Assembly (NCBI RefSeq): GCF_000003815.2
Contig: NC_049989.1
Location: 8,014,124 to 8,078,123 of the forward strand
Length of the DNA stretch: 64,000 bases
DNA from: Branchiostoma floridae
Lineage: Eukaryota; Chordata; Leptocardii; Amphioxiformes; Branchiostomatidae
Reading direction: 5' to 3'
In this document: positions 37,308 through 48,424 of the stretch, in pieces
Position numbering within the stretch: position 1 is the stretch's first letter
How the letters are laid out: every line of letters starts with the position of its first letter
Notes under the pieces: model-generated
Databases searched by the model: none
What the model saw: only the letters and a program-made list of their open reading frames with translations
Told to the model about the DNA's origin: nothing
Position numbers and translations under genes: made by a program

Positions 37308-37771
37308 GGGTGGGTACATGTACAAAACCATTCTTTTCTTGTTGGACTGGTCCTGAAAAACCGGACCTGAATAAAATCAGTGGACCGGATTTTGGACCGA
37401 TTAAAAAATTGACAGATTATACCGGCAGGTGTTATCGTGTTTGGGGACCGGGCTTATACCGACCCAAGAAAATAACAATAGCAAAGTAGATGAAAGAATT
37501 TATATTGTCATTTTTACCAAGTTTCTACAGTCAAACATGGTGGTCTAAGTTAATAGAGACAGTATTGTTGTTTACATGAAGATAGGATTTTAAAACGCCG
37601 GTAGAATTCGGATACTCCACTAAACAGATTACTTGGTAGCGAAATGGACCATTGTTTTAAGTATTGAACATTCAAGTTTTCACAGACAATAAGGTCCAGA
37701 TCCGGACCTGGACCTGATCCTCTGGACCTGGGCCTTACCTGTACCTGAATTTTTTGTACTGGTACCCACCC
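37308..37771. mobile_element. Small transposon with GGGTGGGTAC ends
   Basis: Left end GGGTGGGTACATGTACAAAA; right end inverted GGGTGGGTACCAGTACAAAA. About 464 bp, non-coding. A diverged internal copy lies at about 13470-13870. Repeated GGACCGG / GGACCTG motifs occur inside. Target duplication not clear. Confidence 0.6.
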
Positions 37772-37932
37772 TTATACATGACGGTATATCATATCATTTT
37801 TGTACAATTGTCCTCAATTTTACAAAACAGTAAAAGGGCAGTCACAAATTCTGTCTTGTAAACATGTCAATTTACGAGCCTTGTCAACACTAGCCAAGAA
37901 TACTTTATCCATTTGTATAACGCTACACTTAA

Positions 37933-38503
37933 AGGGGCATTCCACTCCACACGGGAGTGTTATTTTCCGATAGATATTCATTTTAGGAAGTGATAACTGC
38001 ATACGACTTCACATTATACGATAAAGTACCCAGTTGCTCCGCATGCCTCAAAAGCATTCAGTCTTCTACTAAACTCCCCAAGTACCCTCTAATTGAATAA
38101 ATCCTATGGCTGAATACACTGTATTAGTTTGAAATTAGTTTGGTAACCTTACCTAAAAGTTCTGCGGCAGAACTTTTAGGTAAGGTTACCAAACTAATTT
38201 CAGGTTCGCTAAGAAATTTCGTATTGTTCTTGTATTCTTTGCTATCTTAAGAGAAATTTGCCTTCTCGGTGTGCTCAGCGTACCTCATTTATTACGTAAA
38301 TATGTACGATAAACTAAGTGTCTATGCGTATAGGGAATGCATGGGTACGGTCTGCATGGGTTTAGTGAGTGTCATTATTGTTTTATAAAACACACATCAC
38401 GTAATTCATCCCAAGGTGAATTCCACAAAATTCGGCTGATTGTGTATTCATTGACACATTATTTATTGGAAAACAAGACTCCCTTCTGGAGTGGAATGCC
38501 CCT
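37933..38503. mobile_element. TTAA-flanked MITE carrying a perfect central palindrome
   Basis: Flanked by TTAA at 37929-37932 and 38504-38507. The ends AGGGGCATTCCACTCCA are exactly inverted and the match continues for 36 bp with four differences. TTAA duplication is the hallmark of piggyBac-type insertion, so this is inferred to be a piggyBac-mobilised MITE. No transposase. Confidence 0.75.
38131..38201. repeat. Perfect 71-bp palindrome (35-bp arms, 1-nt centre)
   Basis: Left arm GAAATTAGTTTGGTAACCTT onwards to 38165, single G, exact inverse to 38201. It sits near the middle of the TTAA-flanked element. Confidence 0.92.
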
Positions 38504-38507
38504 TTAA

Positions 38508-40380
38508 TTGGTTCATATCAAAACATTCATGATGTTCTGATCGGTATCATGTATGACCGATAATACGGTATGTAATAATGATTAGGAATTGCTCTTAGGC
38601 ATATGTGTGATATATACAGATGATAGCTAATATTTTCAATGAAGAACCAGTTATCCACAAAATTCAGCATTATTACGGGTCAATCATATTCTTTAAACAT
38701 ATATTAATATAGAAATCTCCGAGTAATAAAGATTATAGCATCATTACATTGTTCATGGACATTATAACATGTACAAGTTATTGATAGTCATAGTGTCTCT
38801 CAAACAAATATCAAAATCTTTAGATAAATATGGATATTAAGGAAAGTGATCCACAATGCAGTCAGTGCTGTTCAATGAATGACGTTACTGCATCAATAAT
38901 CTAAGCTACAGATAAGTTAAGATATTATATCAACATCAAACAAGAACAATACTGTTACTCACTGTATACTACTGGTATTGTAATGACCATGTAAGATTAA
39001 CAACCTATATCCAGTTGAATTAACTTAGTACTCATACAACACTGAAATGAACCGTTTATATATCAGGCAACATGTTCGACAGCAATTTATTGTCTGATTG
39101 TTCGGCAACCTATATAATAGATTTAGTAAAACGCTAATGATTTGGAATCCAAGTTAAAGAATTCCAGTTAAAAAGAGTACCTAGCTTCGGCTAGGGCCGT
39201 CCCTCGTATATAGGAGTTGAATAGAGGTCCTGTGTCTGGGAAGAGTCATACCCCGGGCACGTTAAAGAACCCGCCGCACTTATCGAAAAGAGTAGGGGAC
39301 CTTCCCGGTGTGGATCAAACCATTCCGGCTAACTAACTGGGTAGGGAATTTCCCGAGCAGTCTCGTAACCCCTGCTCCGTCTATTGAGTCAGTTAGTCAA
39401 ACTTGCAGAAGCTCGATGTTTCTGACTTAGGCAGAAGATATGCTGCCACAGTGAGCGTAGTTCAATGCGTAGAAGTGGTCAATGTCTTTGCACTAAGCAA
39501 ACTCGTTAAAAAAATGAAATAAAAGAAGTCAAACCCTAAAAGCTTAGATTGTACTGCGTGGCAGTTTTTGTTTGACTACTATTGGTCACTTGTTCCAGTT
39601 GCCACCTTTGTTGTCTTGCACTATCTTTATAACTTTTTTTTCTATTCACTTTTCCGGTACTTTGTACTAGTAATAAGGCTTCGGACAAGAACTTGCAATT
39701 AAAACTGTTATCAATATATCATCAGGTACCGACCAGTTTTGTTGTGTGTTTGCAAAATATAGGGACGCTTCGTCAAAAATGGACTTCATTTCCGTATTAC
39801 ATATGATAAGACCCATGCATTACTTAAATGCCACATATCCTGTTGCACTATGGCTTTAATGTCACTGTGGATTGCCTCGAACATGGACTCAACGTAAGGT
39901 AGTTCCTTGTGATTTACTTTTCAAAGTAATCTGTCGAATGATTACTTCGTAGGTGTTGCCACACCACCCGTAGCGCCATGGCACACTTATGACCTACCTC
40001 TACCGGTAAACAACCATCATCGGTAATTAGCTATCACTGAGAAACAGCAGGATATTGGGCTCTAACTTTCGGGGACCACAGCTCATCAGCGCAACGCCCT
40101 GATTTAATGAACTCTTGTCTGGCTGTGATCCCAGTACTTGTCACTGAAAAGCCTGTGGGTACGGTACTCAAACCACCAGAGAGCACGGAGCTTATCACCT
40201 AAATGTCACGAGGGCTGACCCCCGACCTCCTGAAGAGCATAGGGCAAATCAGGGAACAGCCTCGGGTTCTGTAGCCGGACCTCCCGGAGAGTACAAGGCT
40301 CATCATGGTGCTGTACGTCGATATCTCATAGTCCAAACGGCTCATTAACGATTACGTCCTGTCATTCATGTAAAAACGAT
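38508..40380. other. Mostly unresolved; a SINE-like motif inside
   Basis: 39180-39480 is GC-richer and holds GGCACGTTAAAGAACCCGCC at 39256-39275, the same 20-mer found inverted at 3160-3179. This suggests a decayed SINE-type repeat of about 300 bp. The rest shows nothing. Confidence 0.4.
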
Positions 40381-40386
40381 TTTATT
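40381..40386 (-). promoter_or_regulatory. Possible poly(A) signal for receptor 2
   Basis: AATAAA on the - strand about 640 bases past the receptor 2 stop. It is the first clear hexamer I noticed downstream. Confidence 0.25.
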
Positions 40387-41022
40387 TGATAATACATTGG
40401 GCTTCACGTTCGGCGTCGTTTAGTTCTGAGACAATCTATGTTGTTAGAGTGGCATTTACCACAACTTTCAGAAAGTGCAATGTGGCTCAATTTCTAACGC
40501 ATGATATTGTGTAAGGTTGTTGCATTCCTGTGATATATTTCAAGATGACCTTCCTAGCCAGTCAAGGTTTTAATGTGCACTAAGTATCATCTGATGTCTG
40601 CATCAATACTTTGGTTGCCTCAACTTCAAAATGTTCATCTATGTTAGAAGAAGTCATTCTGGATCAAGGTTGAATTGGAATTGTCCAGTTCATTTATAGT
40701 TTAACTTTGATCCAAAATGACTTTGGTAGTCTGCCTTCAACGCCCATCAACTGTTTCTGACATTATTTAGTTTGCCGCTTCTCCTGATACCAAATGTACA
40801 GTTTGTATATGGCATATTGAGCATATATGTTTGCGTTCAATTTCTGAAGGAGGAGCAGAACTTTTTGTGACAGCTCCACAAATGCCCGGCTTTATCCCCC
40901 TTTGCAGGTCTTCTAGAAGCACCGGCAATTATTTTCTTGTGAGCGCTGATTCACGATTTTCAACATATATAAAGGCCAGGATCTTATGCCGGCAGATCGT
41001 CGCTAAAAATCCGGAAAGGAAG

Positions 41023-41789
41023 CTAGTTGGGCACCTCATCCATAGCTGTTCCCGGTGTTGTGGGGGTAGCTCGCCGCTGCCGACTTTCATCAGGGGTTAC
41101 AAGTGTCAGCCGACACTGGGCCCTGTCCTGTCGTGCACGACCGCCTTGCCTTTTGTAATCTACTTTGGGTGTTTGAGCTCCGCTGTACTTTTTAGTCTTG
41201 ACGAAGGCTTTGATAAACCCTTGTCGGAAGTTCCTGTTCAGGAACGCGTACAAAATGGGGTTCACACAACTGTTGGCAAACGCCAGCCAGTGGGCAACCG
41301 GGTAGATGTACGTGTACAAGACCACACCTAACTCTTTCGTAGGCGTTGCGAAGTCGTTTAGCAGGGTTGCGACCCACAGAGGCAAGTGCAGAGATGCAAA
41401 CAGGGCAACGACGGCCACCATCATTCTAAAGATACGGACGTTAGCGGGTCTGTTAGCAGTTTGGGTCTTAGTGGAAAGCTGGGAGACTTGTTCTGCCGTG
41501 CGGTTGCGTCTCGCGCTTCTTTTGTACAGACGGAACCCAGCACGGAGATACAGACCAGTTATGGCCGTGAGGGGGACTAGATAGCAGATAACGAACAGGG
41601 ACATAGTGTACGCTTGCTTGCTCTCCAGTGAAGACCAAGTCTCGTAGCAGGTAGGGTTGCCGTCATGGTCCTTGTACTGCGGCTGACGGAATCATCACAG
41701 CACAGGCGATTCCCCAGATGGTCGCGATGATGACTGACATTGTCTTCTTGTTCAGTTTGCCATCCGTTGGTTTCATCACAGCTAAGTAC
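41023..41789 (-). CDS. Receptor 2 exon 3, frame broken near 41677-41684
   Basis: Acceptor TTCTCCAG| at 41791-41790. The first part (TM4) reads in the frame of exon 2 and stops at 41663. The second part, loop 2 to C-terminus, reads in the next frame. The tail after LNRNFRQGF is about 70 residues, rich in Arg, Thr and Pro, and shares a PKVxYKR motif with receptor 1. Confidence 0.85.
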
Positions 41790-42207
41790 CTGGAGAATAG
41801 CACAATACTATGGTTCCACACAATTCTTTCCATCCCGAAGCATTTTTCTACATAATGTTGGTTTTAAATATTCATTCTGGTTGTTGCTTTAGGGTGTAAA
41901 CGGATACCTGGTTACTTAATTTTGTCCATTAGCGTCCGAACACATAGATTTGTAAGTAGCTAATCTTTCTAAACATAAGTATGGATATACGAAATACATG
42001 CACAGCTAATATTCAGATTACTGTACAAGAAGCTCCTGTCAAGACTTTCTAGCGGATTGTATGCTATTTGGCAAAATGTTTCATACAGACATGGACCTGT
42101 ATATGAAAGTCTTTTTGTAGCATTTCTTTTTTACTCCATTAGTCTGAATGTGCTTCTGCTGGCATAGCGTGCCCTGTGAGCATGGTGTGTGAATTGAATG
42201 AGATTAC

Positions 42208-42307
42208 CTGTCAATAGCAATGGCCACTAGAGTATACACGGACCCCACTATCGCCATGCCCATCAGCATAGGTAGGATTGTGCACATCACCTCTCCAAAC
42301 ACCCAGC
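42208..42307 (-). CDS. Receptor 2 exon 2 (loop 1, TM3)
   Basis: Exactly 100 bp, acceptor TTCCACAG| and donor GACAG|GTAATC. Encodes GWVFGEVMC and TM3 up to the split Arg codon of DRY. Flanking introns are 882 and 418 bp. Confidence 0.9.
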
Positions 42308-42851
42308 CTGTGGAACGATAAGGCACAAAAATACATTGTCAATTCCTTTGAAAATCATACACACACACATCCGGGATACAGCCTACATGTACGTCATCAA
42401 GATGGCGACTGGCGTGGCACAGCCGAGCAAAGAGCGATGGAACGCCATCATTTATATCGTCCTCCAAGGAGACGGCAAAGTATCTCAGATCATCTTAATA
42501 CGTATAAAATCATCGCCATGTCTTTATATCAAGTCGCAATGTAGTGAGCACAGGTGTGGAATGGCGACATCGCCTTTAGAAGGCGCTCCTACAACTCGGC
42601 GTGATTTAAAGACACAGGGATGACTTTCTAAGATTAGAAGGCCGCATCAAATACTAGGCTGGCCTACATATCGACCTCCCTGAAGGGCGCTAGCTAGAGG
42701 AGGACACTGTGGCGCTCTACCACTCCCTGTGTGACTACCCCCCACCATGTTTATGACGTAGGCTGAGTCAGTGCTGTATCCCATGATACAGGCAAAGGAG
42801 CATGACGACTAAAGGTTACTATTGGGTCGTGGGGATAAATGGTTCCTATAT

Positions 42852-42865
42852 ATATATATACTGGG
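42852..42865. repeat. (TA)n microsatellite in receptor 2 intron 1
   Basis: Seven TA units after TTCC. Confidence 0.6.
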
Positions 42866-43189
42866 AGACTTAATTGCGCAAGAATTGTACAAGGTACAGC
42901 GCAGAGAAAATCGTAAAATCGTTGAAAGGGTTTGCAGTTTGCTGGCATTAGGAGTGCAACGCTGATTTGTCCAGTAGCCGTTATGCAGTAGCCGTTTGCA
43001 TGCAAGATACGAAAACTTGCGCTCATTTCGGTGTGGTCAACTGAAGCTTTTAAAGACATGTTTAGTTACATTCTAAGCATGTTTGATTACAGTTTACATA
43101 TAAGATGTATTATTTGATGGTACGATTCCCATTCCGTGCCTTGGTAAGACAAAACTAGTAATTCTCCTAAGTCAATTCAGCATCTTTAC

Positions 43190-43454
43190 CTGATTTCAAG
43201 TTGTTCACCAGAGTAAACGGCATGCATATTCCACCCACGAAGAAGTCACTCAAGGCCACATTCACGATGAAGAAGTTGGTGACGTTCCACATGTTTTTGT
43301 TCTTCGCCACCACCAGACACACCAGCGGGTTCCCAACAATGTTCAACAAGAACACGGCGCCGTAGCCAATGATTATAAGGCATCGGACGTATAACGGCTG
43401 TTTCCAACCGGTCAGATCCGTGCCATTCAATGGGAAACTGAAATTTGTGTCCAT
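43190..43454 (-). CDS. Receptor 2 exon 1 (N-terminus, TM1, TM2)
   Basis: 88 codons plus one base, donor TCAG|GTAAAG, phase 1 as in receptor 1. Shares GWKQPLYVR before TM1 and KNKNMWNVTN in intracellular loop 1 with its paralogue, but has LVNNLKSG where receptor 1 has LVDNLKAG. Confidence 0.9.
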
Positions 43455-44539
43455 ATTTTTGTATGAATGAAACAAACTCTTTACAGGGTTGAATATGATA
43501 TTTCCGGTTTGAGCAAACCAGTGACTTTTTTTGCGATGATTTACGTGATGAATTTCGAAAAAAGAGCCAATTCCGAAATAAAATTAGGAAAGTTCTATAG
43601 AAATATCTGAGCCAAGGTGTTTGGTCGTAATTCTATTAATCAAGTACCGTCGATACTATATCATATTTGTAGGTAGTCTTTAGCAAGGGTAGCAAATACG
43701 CCTTCAATAAGAGCTACTCTAGGAAGTCTATAATGGATCTGTTGGAGTATTGCCGAGCCAAACGTTTTACAAAGCTTTTTTTCTCTCTTGAATCGTGTGT
43801 CCTCATTGAGATTGTAGGAACATCAACGGTGCTCCTGGAGAAGAGACAAATATTAGACATGTTAACAAAAAACCCTGTCATTGATTAATAGTTATAATAC
43901 GGAGATCTCTGGAACTGGAGATTATATGTATATTCATTACGTAAAGAAATAGCTTGGTGAATTATCCGGATGCACTTAAGGGTTTTGATTCCCTTATTTC
44001 AAATTGCCCATATATGTATTTCTGGTTCAACATCATAAGAAAGACATCGGAAGGGACTTGTTTTATTCTTTCCTTTACATAACACCCCTAACAAAAAACC
44101 TTCCTGCCTAGCAGTAAATGGAAAATGAATCTCCATTGTAGAAATCTTCTCGTAATTAGTCGACTTGAGGCAGAAATGGAATACTAGACTCTCTAGGCTA
44201 CAATGCCATTAGCTATGCTGAAAAGCAGAGTTCCGGAATCTAGTGTGTACTTGGAGGCCATTAGCGCTAAATTGCATCCTGTTCCCTTAGATAAATCCTT
44301 GGGTAATTTGATGTATTTTATTTGAAATTCCTAGTTGAAAGCCACCCCGAGCAATATACTCACTCAGGAAGTACAGCATACTCACAATAAATGCTTGCTA
44401 TTTCTGTGTGGAAAAAAAAGTGAGAATAATACGATAATGATGTAATCGACTTGTAACGTGGGCCTTAGGGTTGTAAAATTTGATCTTTGAGACCGGTGTT
44501 ACTAAATGGATCAATTTAAGATAACGTTCTTTCAATGTT

Positions 44540-45400
44540 ACTCTTTGTTAAGCTCGTTATGTGATGTTAGGGCCATTTATTTTCTCTTGTAACGTATGTC
44601 TAAATGAAGACACACACGTCTTAACTATGGCAAGGTATGTTATGTAGTTTCACCGACGCTCAAAGTCAAGGGGAACCGTAGCTATTTTTATCGCTTAAAA
44701 CATATTTGAATGGCAGCCAAGTCGTACATTTAAGCAATGACAAAACCGTTTATTGATATTATACTCGTTGAAAGAGGTCCCTAGCGTGTTCCGTAACTGT
44801 TGTTCGCCTGTAAAATATGTTTGAAAGGCGTCCAAGTCGTACATTTCAGCAACGACAAAGTCGTTGTGTGATGTTCTACTCGTTGGCAAGGGTCTCTAAC
44901 GTATTCCGTAACTGTTGTTTGCCTGTAATATATGTTTGAAAGGCGGCCAAGTCGTACGTTTAAGCAATGGCAAAACCGTTTGGTGATGTTATTCTCGTTG
45001 AAAGAGGTCCCTTACGTGTTCCGTAAGTGTTGTTAGCCTGTAATGTATATTTTAGAACCATCCCAGTAGTACATCTAAGCAATCTATTGATTTTATACTC
45101 GTTGAAAGAGGTCCCTAACGTGTCCCGTAACTGTTGTTTGCATGTAATCTATGTTTGAGAGACATACAAGTCTTACATTTAAGCAATGCCAAAACTCGTT
45201 GTGTGATGCTATACTCGTTGAAAGAGGTCCCTAACGTGTTCTGTATCTGTCTGTAACTCCCTTTCTCCTCTAACATATGTCTGAAGAAAAATAAGCCCAT
45301 ACGTCGTGTGATGTTAGTCCCTAATGTCTCCTTGAAGTTTTCGTCTTCTGTGATACATGTATATAATTTAGTGAAGATCGATCTATATATAAACTCTGAC
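44540..45400. repeat. 115-bp diverged tandem array, about six units
   Basis: AAGTCGTACATTTAAGCAA-like landmarks step at 44721, 44836, 44951, 45066 and 45170 (115, 115, 115, 104). Each is followed by CTCGTTGAAAGAGGTCCCT and a TTCCGTAACTGTTGTT motif. Outer units fade at both ends. Confidence 0.85.
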
Positions 45401-45597
45401 TTAGTATGATGTTAGACTCATAGACTCCTTTTACTGTTCCTCCCTGCAGCGTGATATACGTTTGAATGATCATGAATGAATGGATGGTCATCGAGTGAAT
45501 ACAACAACATACAATGGCAGCCTATTTCGGCTGAATTGCAATATGCTTGAGAATTGAAATGAACAGCAATTAAAATACAAAACGTACATTTTTTACT

Positions 45598-45738
45598 TTA
45601 AAATAACCTCTGGCACCTTGACTTGTTGAGCATGTCGACAAGGTAGTGTGGTTTTCCTATACCTAGCAGTTCTACAGTGTTATCTGGTGTTTGGACCTGA
45701 GATTTCTGCCATGTAGGCTCACACGGTTTGGCGGCAGC
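45598..45738 (-). CDS. Possible short ORF or first exon starting MAAAKP
   Basis: ATGGCTGCCGCC in strong start context (AAA before, GCT after), then 46 codons to TAA. An internal AAG|GTGCC could be a donor. No family recognised. Confidence 0.2.
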   Translation of the reverse strand, partial: AAAKPCEPTWQKSQVQTPDNTVELLGIGKPHYLVDMLNKSRCQRLF

Positions 45739-46830
45739 CATTTTGAGAAGGGCGAAGAGCTTAGAAAAGAAGTACCAAACTTTGTACAGAGTTCGTGCCG
45801 TCTGTTGCATGCACAGGGACGGAAGAGACAATTGATCTAAAGCTATGCCGTAACTAACAAGGGGGGTAGGGCAAGAACTATGCGGCAAGCTCTTATCTGT
45901 GCGTTTGAAGTTCATTGTGTGATACCAGGCTCTTATCGGAATATGTCATATTATTCTATTTCGTCCATGATTGACGTTTGGTGAAGCTCGTCTTATACGG
46001 CTAGCTAGTTTATAATGCCTGGCCGTGGATAAAAAGAAAGTTTATTTACTATATTACTACAAGTTGTAAAAGGGAATGCTGCAATACTAGTGTTGGCTAT
46101 ATCTAGACAGATTAGGTTTGACATCTTTTTGGGAAGTAGAGGAAGACAAAAAATCTGTACATTAATGCATTTGCTTCTACTGTAGCAACAGACATGATAA
46201 TTCAATTGTTTAATTAGTAGACTTTTAAGTTCTATTTTGTAGTCTTTTTCTTTTAGTTTAGAGTTGACCATACAAAAAGTCAAAGTACTTTTTTGTCGTG
46301 TCAATGAGGCTTGAATCATTCATCCTTCAACTTATTCTTTCAGATATGTTACTATTTGATTTCCTCATAAAGACGTGAAAACGTCTTGTTTTTGCCACCT
46401 TTACTCTTCAGCTGGCCTTATCTAAATATGGGTAGTCACGATACCAAAACGCGAACAGATGTGCCTGGCATTTCCATTAATCTAAACGTAATGGTTTAGT
46501 AGTGGCAGACTTTTAGCCTGAAGTTGTTTTATACGACCTCTGCTCTATGCTTTTGCGTTGGTGTGCCATTCATCATAAACTGTCGTTAAACATACATGCC
46601 GTCAAAGATGAAATCTCAGTATAACGCTTAACTCTGGTAACGCCAATTTGGCAGGGTTAAGGCAGTATATCACTGCACTTGGGGCACAGGTGCGGCACTG
46701 CGGACTTCGTTTCACTGCGGCACTGTTGTGTTATTTTCGTCGATTTTTTTTTTATAATTCAGATATTGCGTAAAACGTAAAAGTATGACTTAGCAGACAA
46801 TAAACTACACAAAGCGTTAGAGAATTTGCT

Positions 46831-46986
46831 AAAAAGCAATTACGCATTGACAAGCAACTGGATATGATTTTCAAAACGGTCAGACGTTTCAACTGGCTCA
46901 GTGTCACTGACGAAAACTGGTGGATGCCAGTTGAAACGTCTGACCGTTTCCAAAATCATATCCAGTTGCTTGAGTAATTGCTTTTT
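46831..46986. repeat. Long inverted repeat with a hammerhead-like core
   Basis: Arms 46831-46896 and 46927-46986, about 60 bp, few mismatches, 30-nt loop. Across the loop and right arm: CTGACGA (46907-46913), a perfect AACTGG/CCAGTT hairpin, then GAAAC (46933-46937). This is the order of the hammerhead catalytic strands around stem II. The arms would form a stem III after a GUU triplet, but no convincing stem I exists. Confidence 0.6.
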
Positions 46987-47736
46987 ATCTTTATTATTAT
47001 TTTTATTATTATTTCTTATCATTAAGATATTACCGGGATGTCTATCCTTCGTCGACATTAGAAAATTCGTTCTTCATCTCTAAAGTTTGTCATCTACGAA
47101 CAGGTGCCCCAAGTGAGTGAGATGTTACTTTCAGTGTAACGGAAAAACAAATAAACACTGTTTCCTTAAACCTGCATTTATCCTCTTTTGTAGCATTTGT
47201 TTATAACAAATGTAGATATAGAATTTCTAATTCAGAGAATAAAGGGACGCCATTGGAGTAATTGTGTTTTTTGCCTTTTTTTACAGAACTAGATTCAGAC
47301 TATTCAACTGGTAATTGTAGATATGAAACTTCCATGGAAGAACTATCATATTCTCCTTTTTTTAAATTGGAAATAAGATTGACATTTCTTGTTTGTATAG
47401 GTCATTTAATTGTTTGAAAAGTACTCCAAACTGAGCAGTATTTTATTCAGTCCCCAGACACCTTGACGGATTCACAAAGCACACATAAGTGATGACTGAG
47501 TGCGTACGGGAATTCCTTAGCGCATGAAAACCAAGGTGGAAAATTGGTAAGTAAATAGGAGTATTACCTTAATGCGTTTCAATGCCGAGGGAGATTTTGT
47601 ACGCTTAGATGAATACCAGCAACAGCGCGATTTTATGATAGCATGCCTGGGGGCATTCTGAAGAGAAACATCTTATTCAGTCTCTTCATCAAGCTGAAGG
47701 CAACTAACTCAGATCTTAAGACTACGCACCGGCCTC

Positions 47737-47949
47737 CTACAGGTTGGCGCCAATTCGTCCCATTGACAAAGAAGTAGCGTCGTGCTGTGTATGACTGAAG
47801 AGGTGTTTTTGTGTTTGGTAATATTCAATTTCCTTCTTATCATAGCGAGAGATATGGGTCGTCCCGTCGACAGGAAATATCATTTTTGTCCAGCTCACAT
47901 AGACAGGAATAATTTTCATCCATTCACGCACTACTGGGGATGGGTATGA
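47737..47949 (-). CDS. Possible terminal exon, unidentified
   Basis: About 68 open codons after a pyrimidine-rich acceptor (CATCCCCAG|), ending in a stop at 47737. Includes REWMKIIPVYVSW and IEYYQTQKHLF. It lies beyond the stop of the 48425 exon, so it is another gene, an alternative end, or chance. Confidence 0.25.
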   Translation of the reverse strand, partial: SYPSPVVREWMKIIPVYVSWTKMIFPVDGTTHISRYDKKEIEYYQTQKHLFSHTQHDATSLSMGRIGANL

Positions 47950-48009
47950 AAAGTGTGGTTAGTTCTCCGACGTGTTTGTTGTGTGACCTTCAAACACGGG
48001 GTACTTATT

Positions 48010-48175
48010 TATATGTAATGTTCTATTAGAGAGGCGCCCTTAACTAAAGCATTTTCCACTGCTAGAAAAAAGAGTGAAGTGAGGAAACTGCATTGGAGCT
48101 TGTCAGGGATTCGAACCCAGAACTTCTAGATTTCAGGTCAAACACAATACTTATTAGGCAACATGGGGTAATAGT
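48010..48175 (-). mobile_element. tRNA-derived SINE, copy 1
   Basis: The - strand has GGTTCGAATCC (48117-48107), a perfect tRNA-type B box. Before it TTGCCTAATAAGTATTG resembles an A box, and after it AGTTTCCTCACTTCACTC continues into a body. The head does not fold into a full tRNA cloverleaf, so not a functional tRNA gene. Confidence 0.5.
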
Positions 48176-48383
48176 ACTGTTTTGTTGTAGATAAAGAGGT
48201 AGTCACCGTCAACAGGCGGTAGGTTCTTTTACGTGATACTAGTTTTGAAAGTAACACCGAAATTTCACCATGCACGGGGCCGCCAGCATAAGGTTACCAA
48301 CCGAAATAACGATTGCAGTCCTTTGCAACATATAGCAATGGTAGCTGGTGTGTTACGCCGAACTGCGGTTTTACCGGCTATGT

Positions 48384-48410
48384 AGATACAGATACAGATA
48401 CAGATACAGA
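48384..48410. repeat. (GATACA)n microsatellite
   Basis: About four and a half hexamer units. Confidence 0.8.
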
Positions 48411-48424
48411 CCCTAGGACCCACG

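Larger units (their letters stand above)
41023..43454 (-). pseudogene. Receptor 2: NPFF/RFamide-type GPCR with a frameshift after TM4
   Basis: Exons on the - strand: 43454-43190, 42307-42208, 41789-41023, total 1132 nt, one base over a multiple of three. Start ATG 43454-43452; sequons at N4 and N10; N1.50 = N42, D2.50 = D70, TM3 Cys C97, DRY 121-123, W4.50 = W147. After IPSAA the frame breaks and meets TGA at 41665-41663, giving 163 residues. From Tyr at 41676 the next frame is open to TAG at 41023 and carries the loop-2 Cys (41649), TM5, TM6 with His at 6.48 (41388-41386), D6.59 (41355) and NPILY (41262). Between the Ala codon and that Tyr receptor 1 has 12 bases and this gene 4, so 8 are missing. 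As read it lacks TM5-TM7. Conservation past the break argues for a recent lesion, an allele or an assembly error. Confidence 0.88.

Noticed and set aside
40831-41331. + strand open frame of 166 codons
   Set aside because: It is the antisense shadow of receptor 2 exon 3, whose - strand frame encodes unmistakable TM6-TM7 motifs.
46840-47058. - strand frame of 72 codons
   Set aside because: Created by the long inverted repeat and the following T/A-rich stretch.
48090-48160. Functional tRNA gene
   Set aside because: Good B box only; no cloverleaf and a SINE-like body follows.
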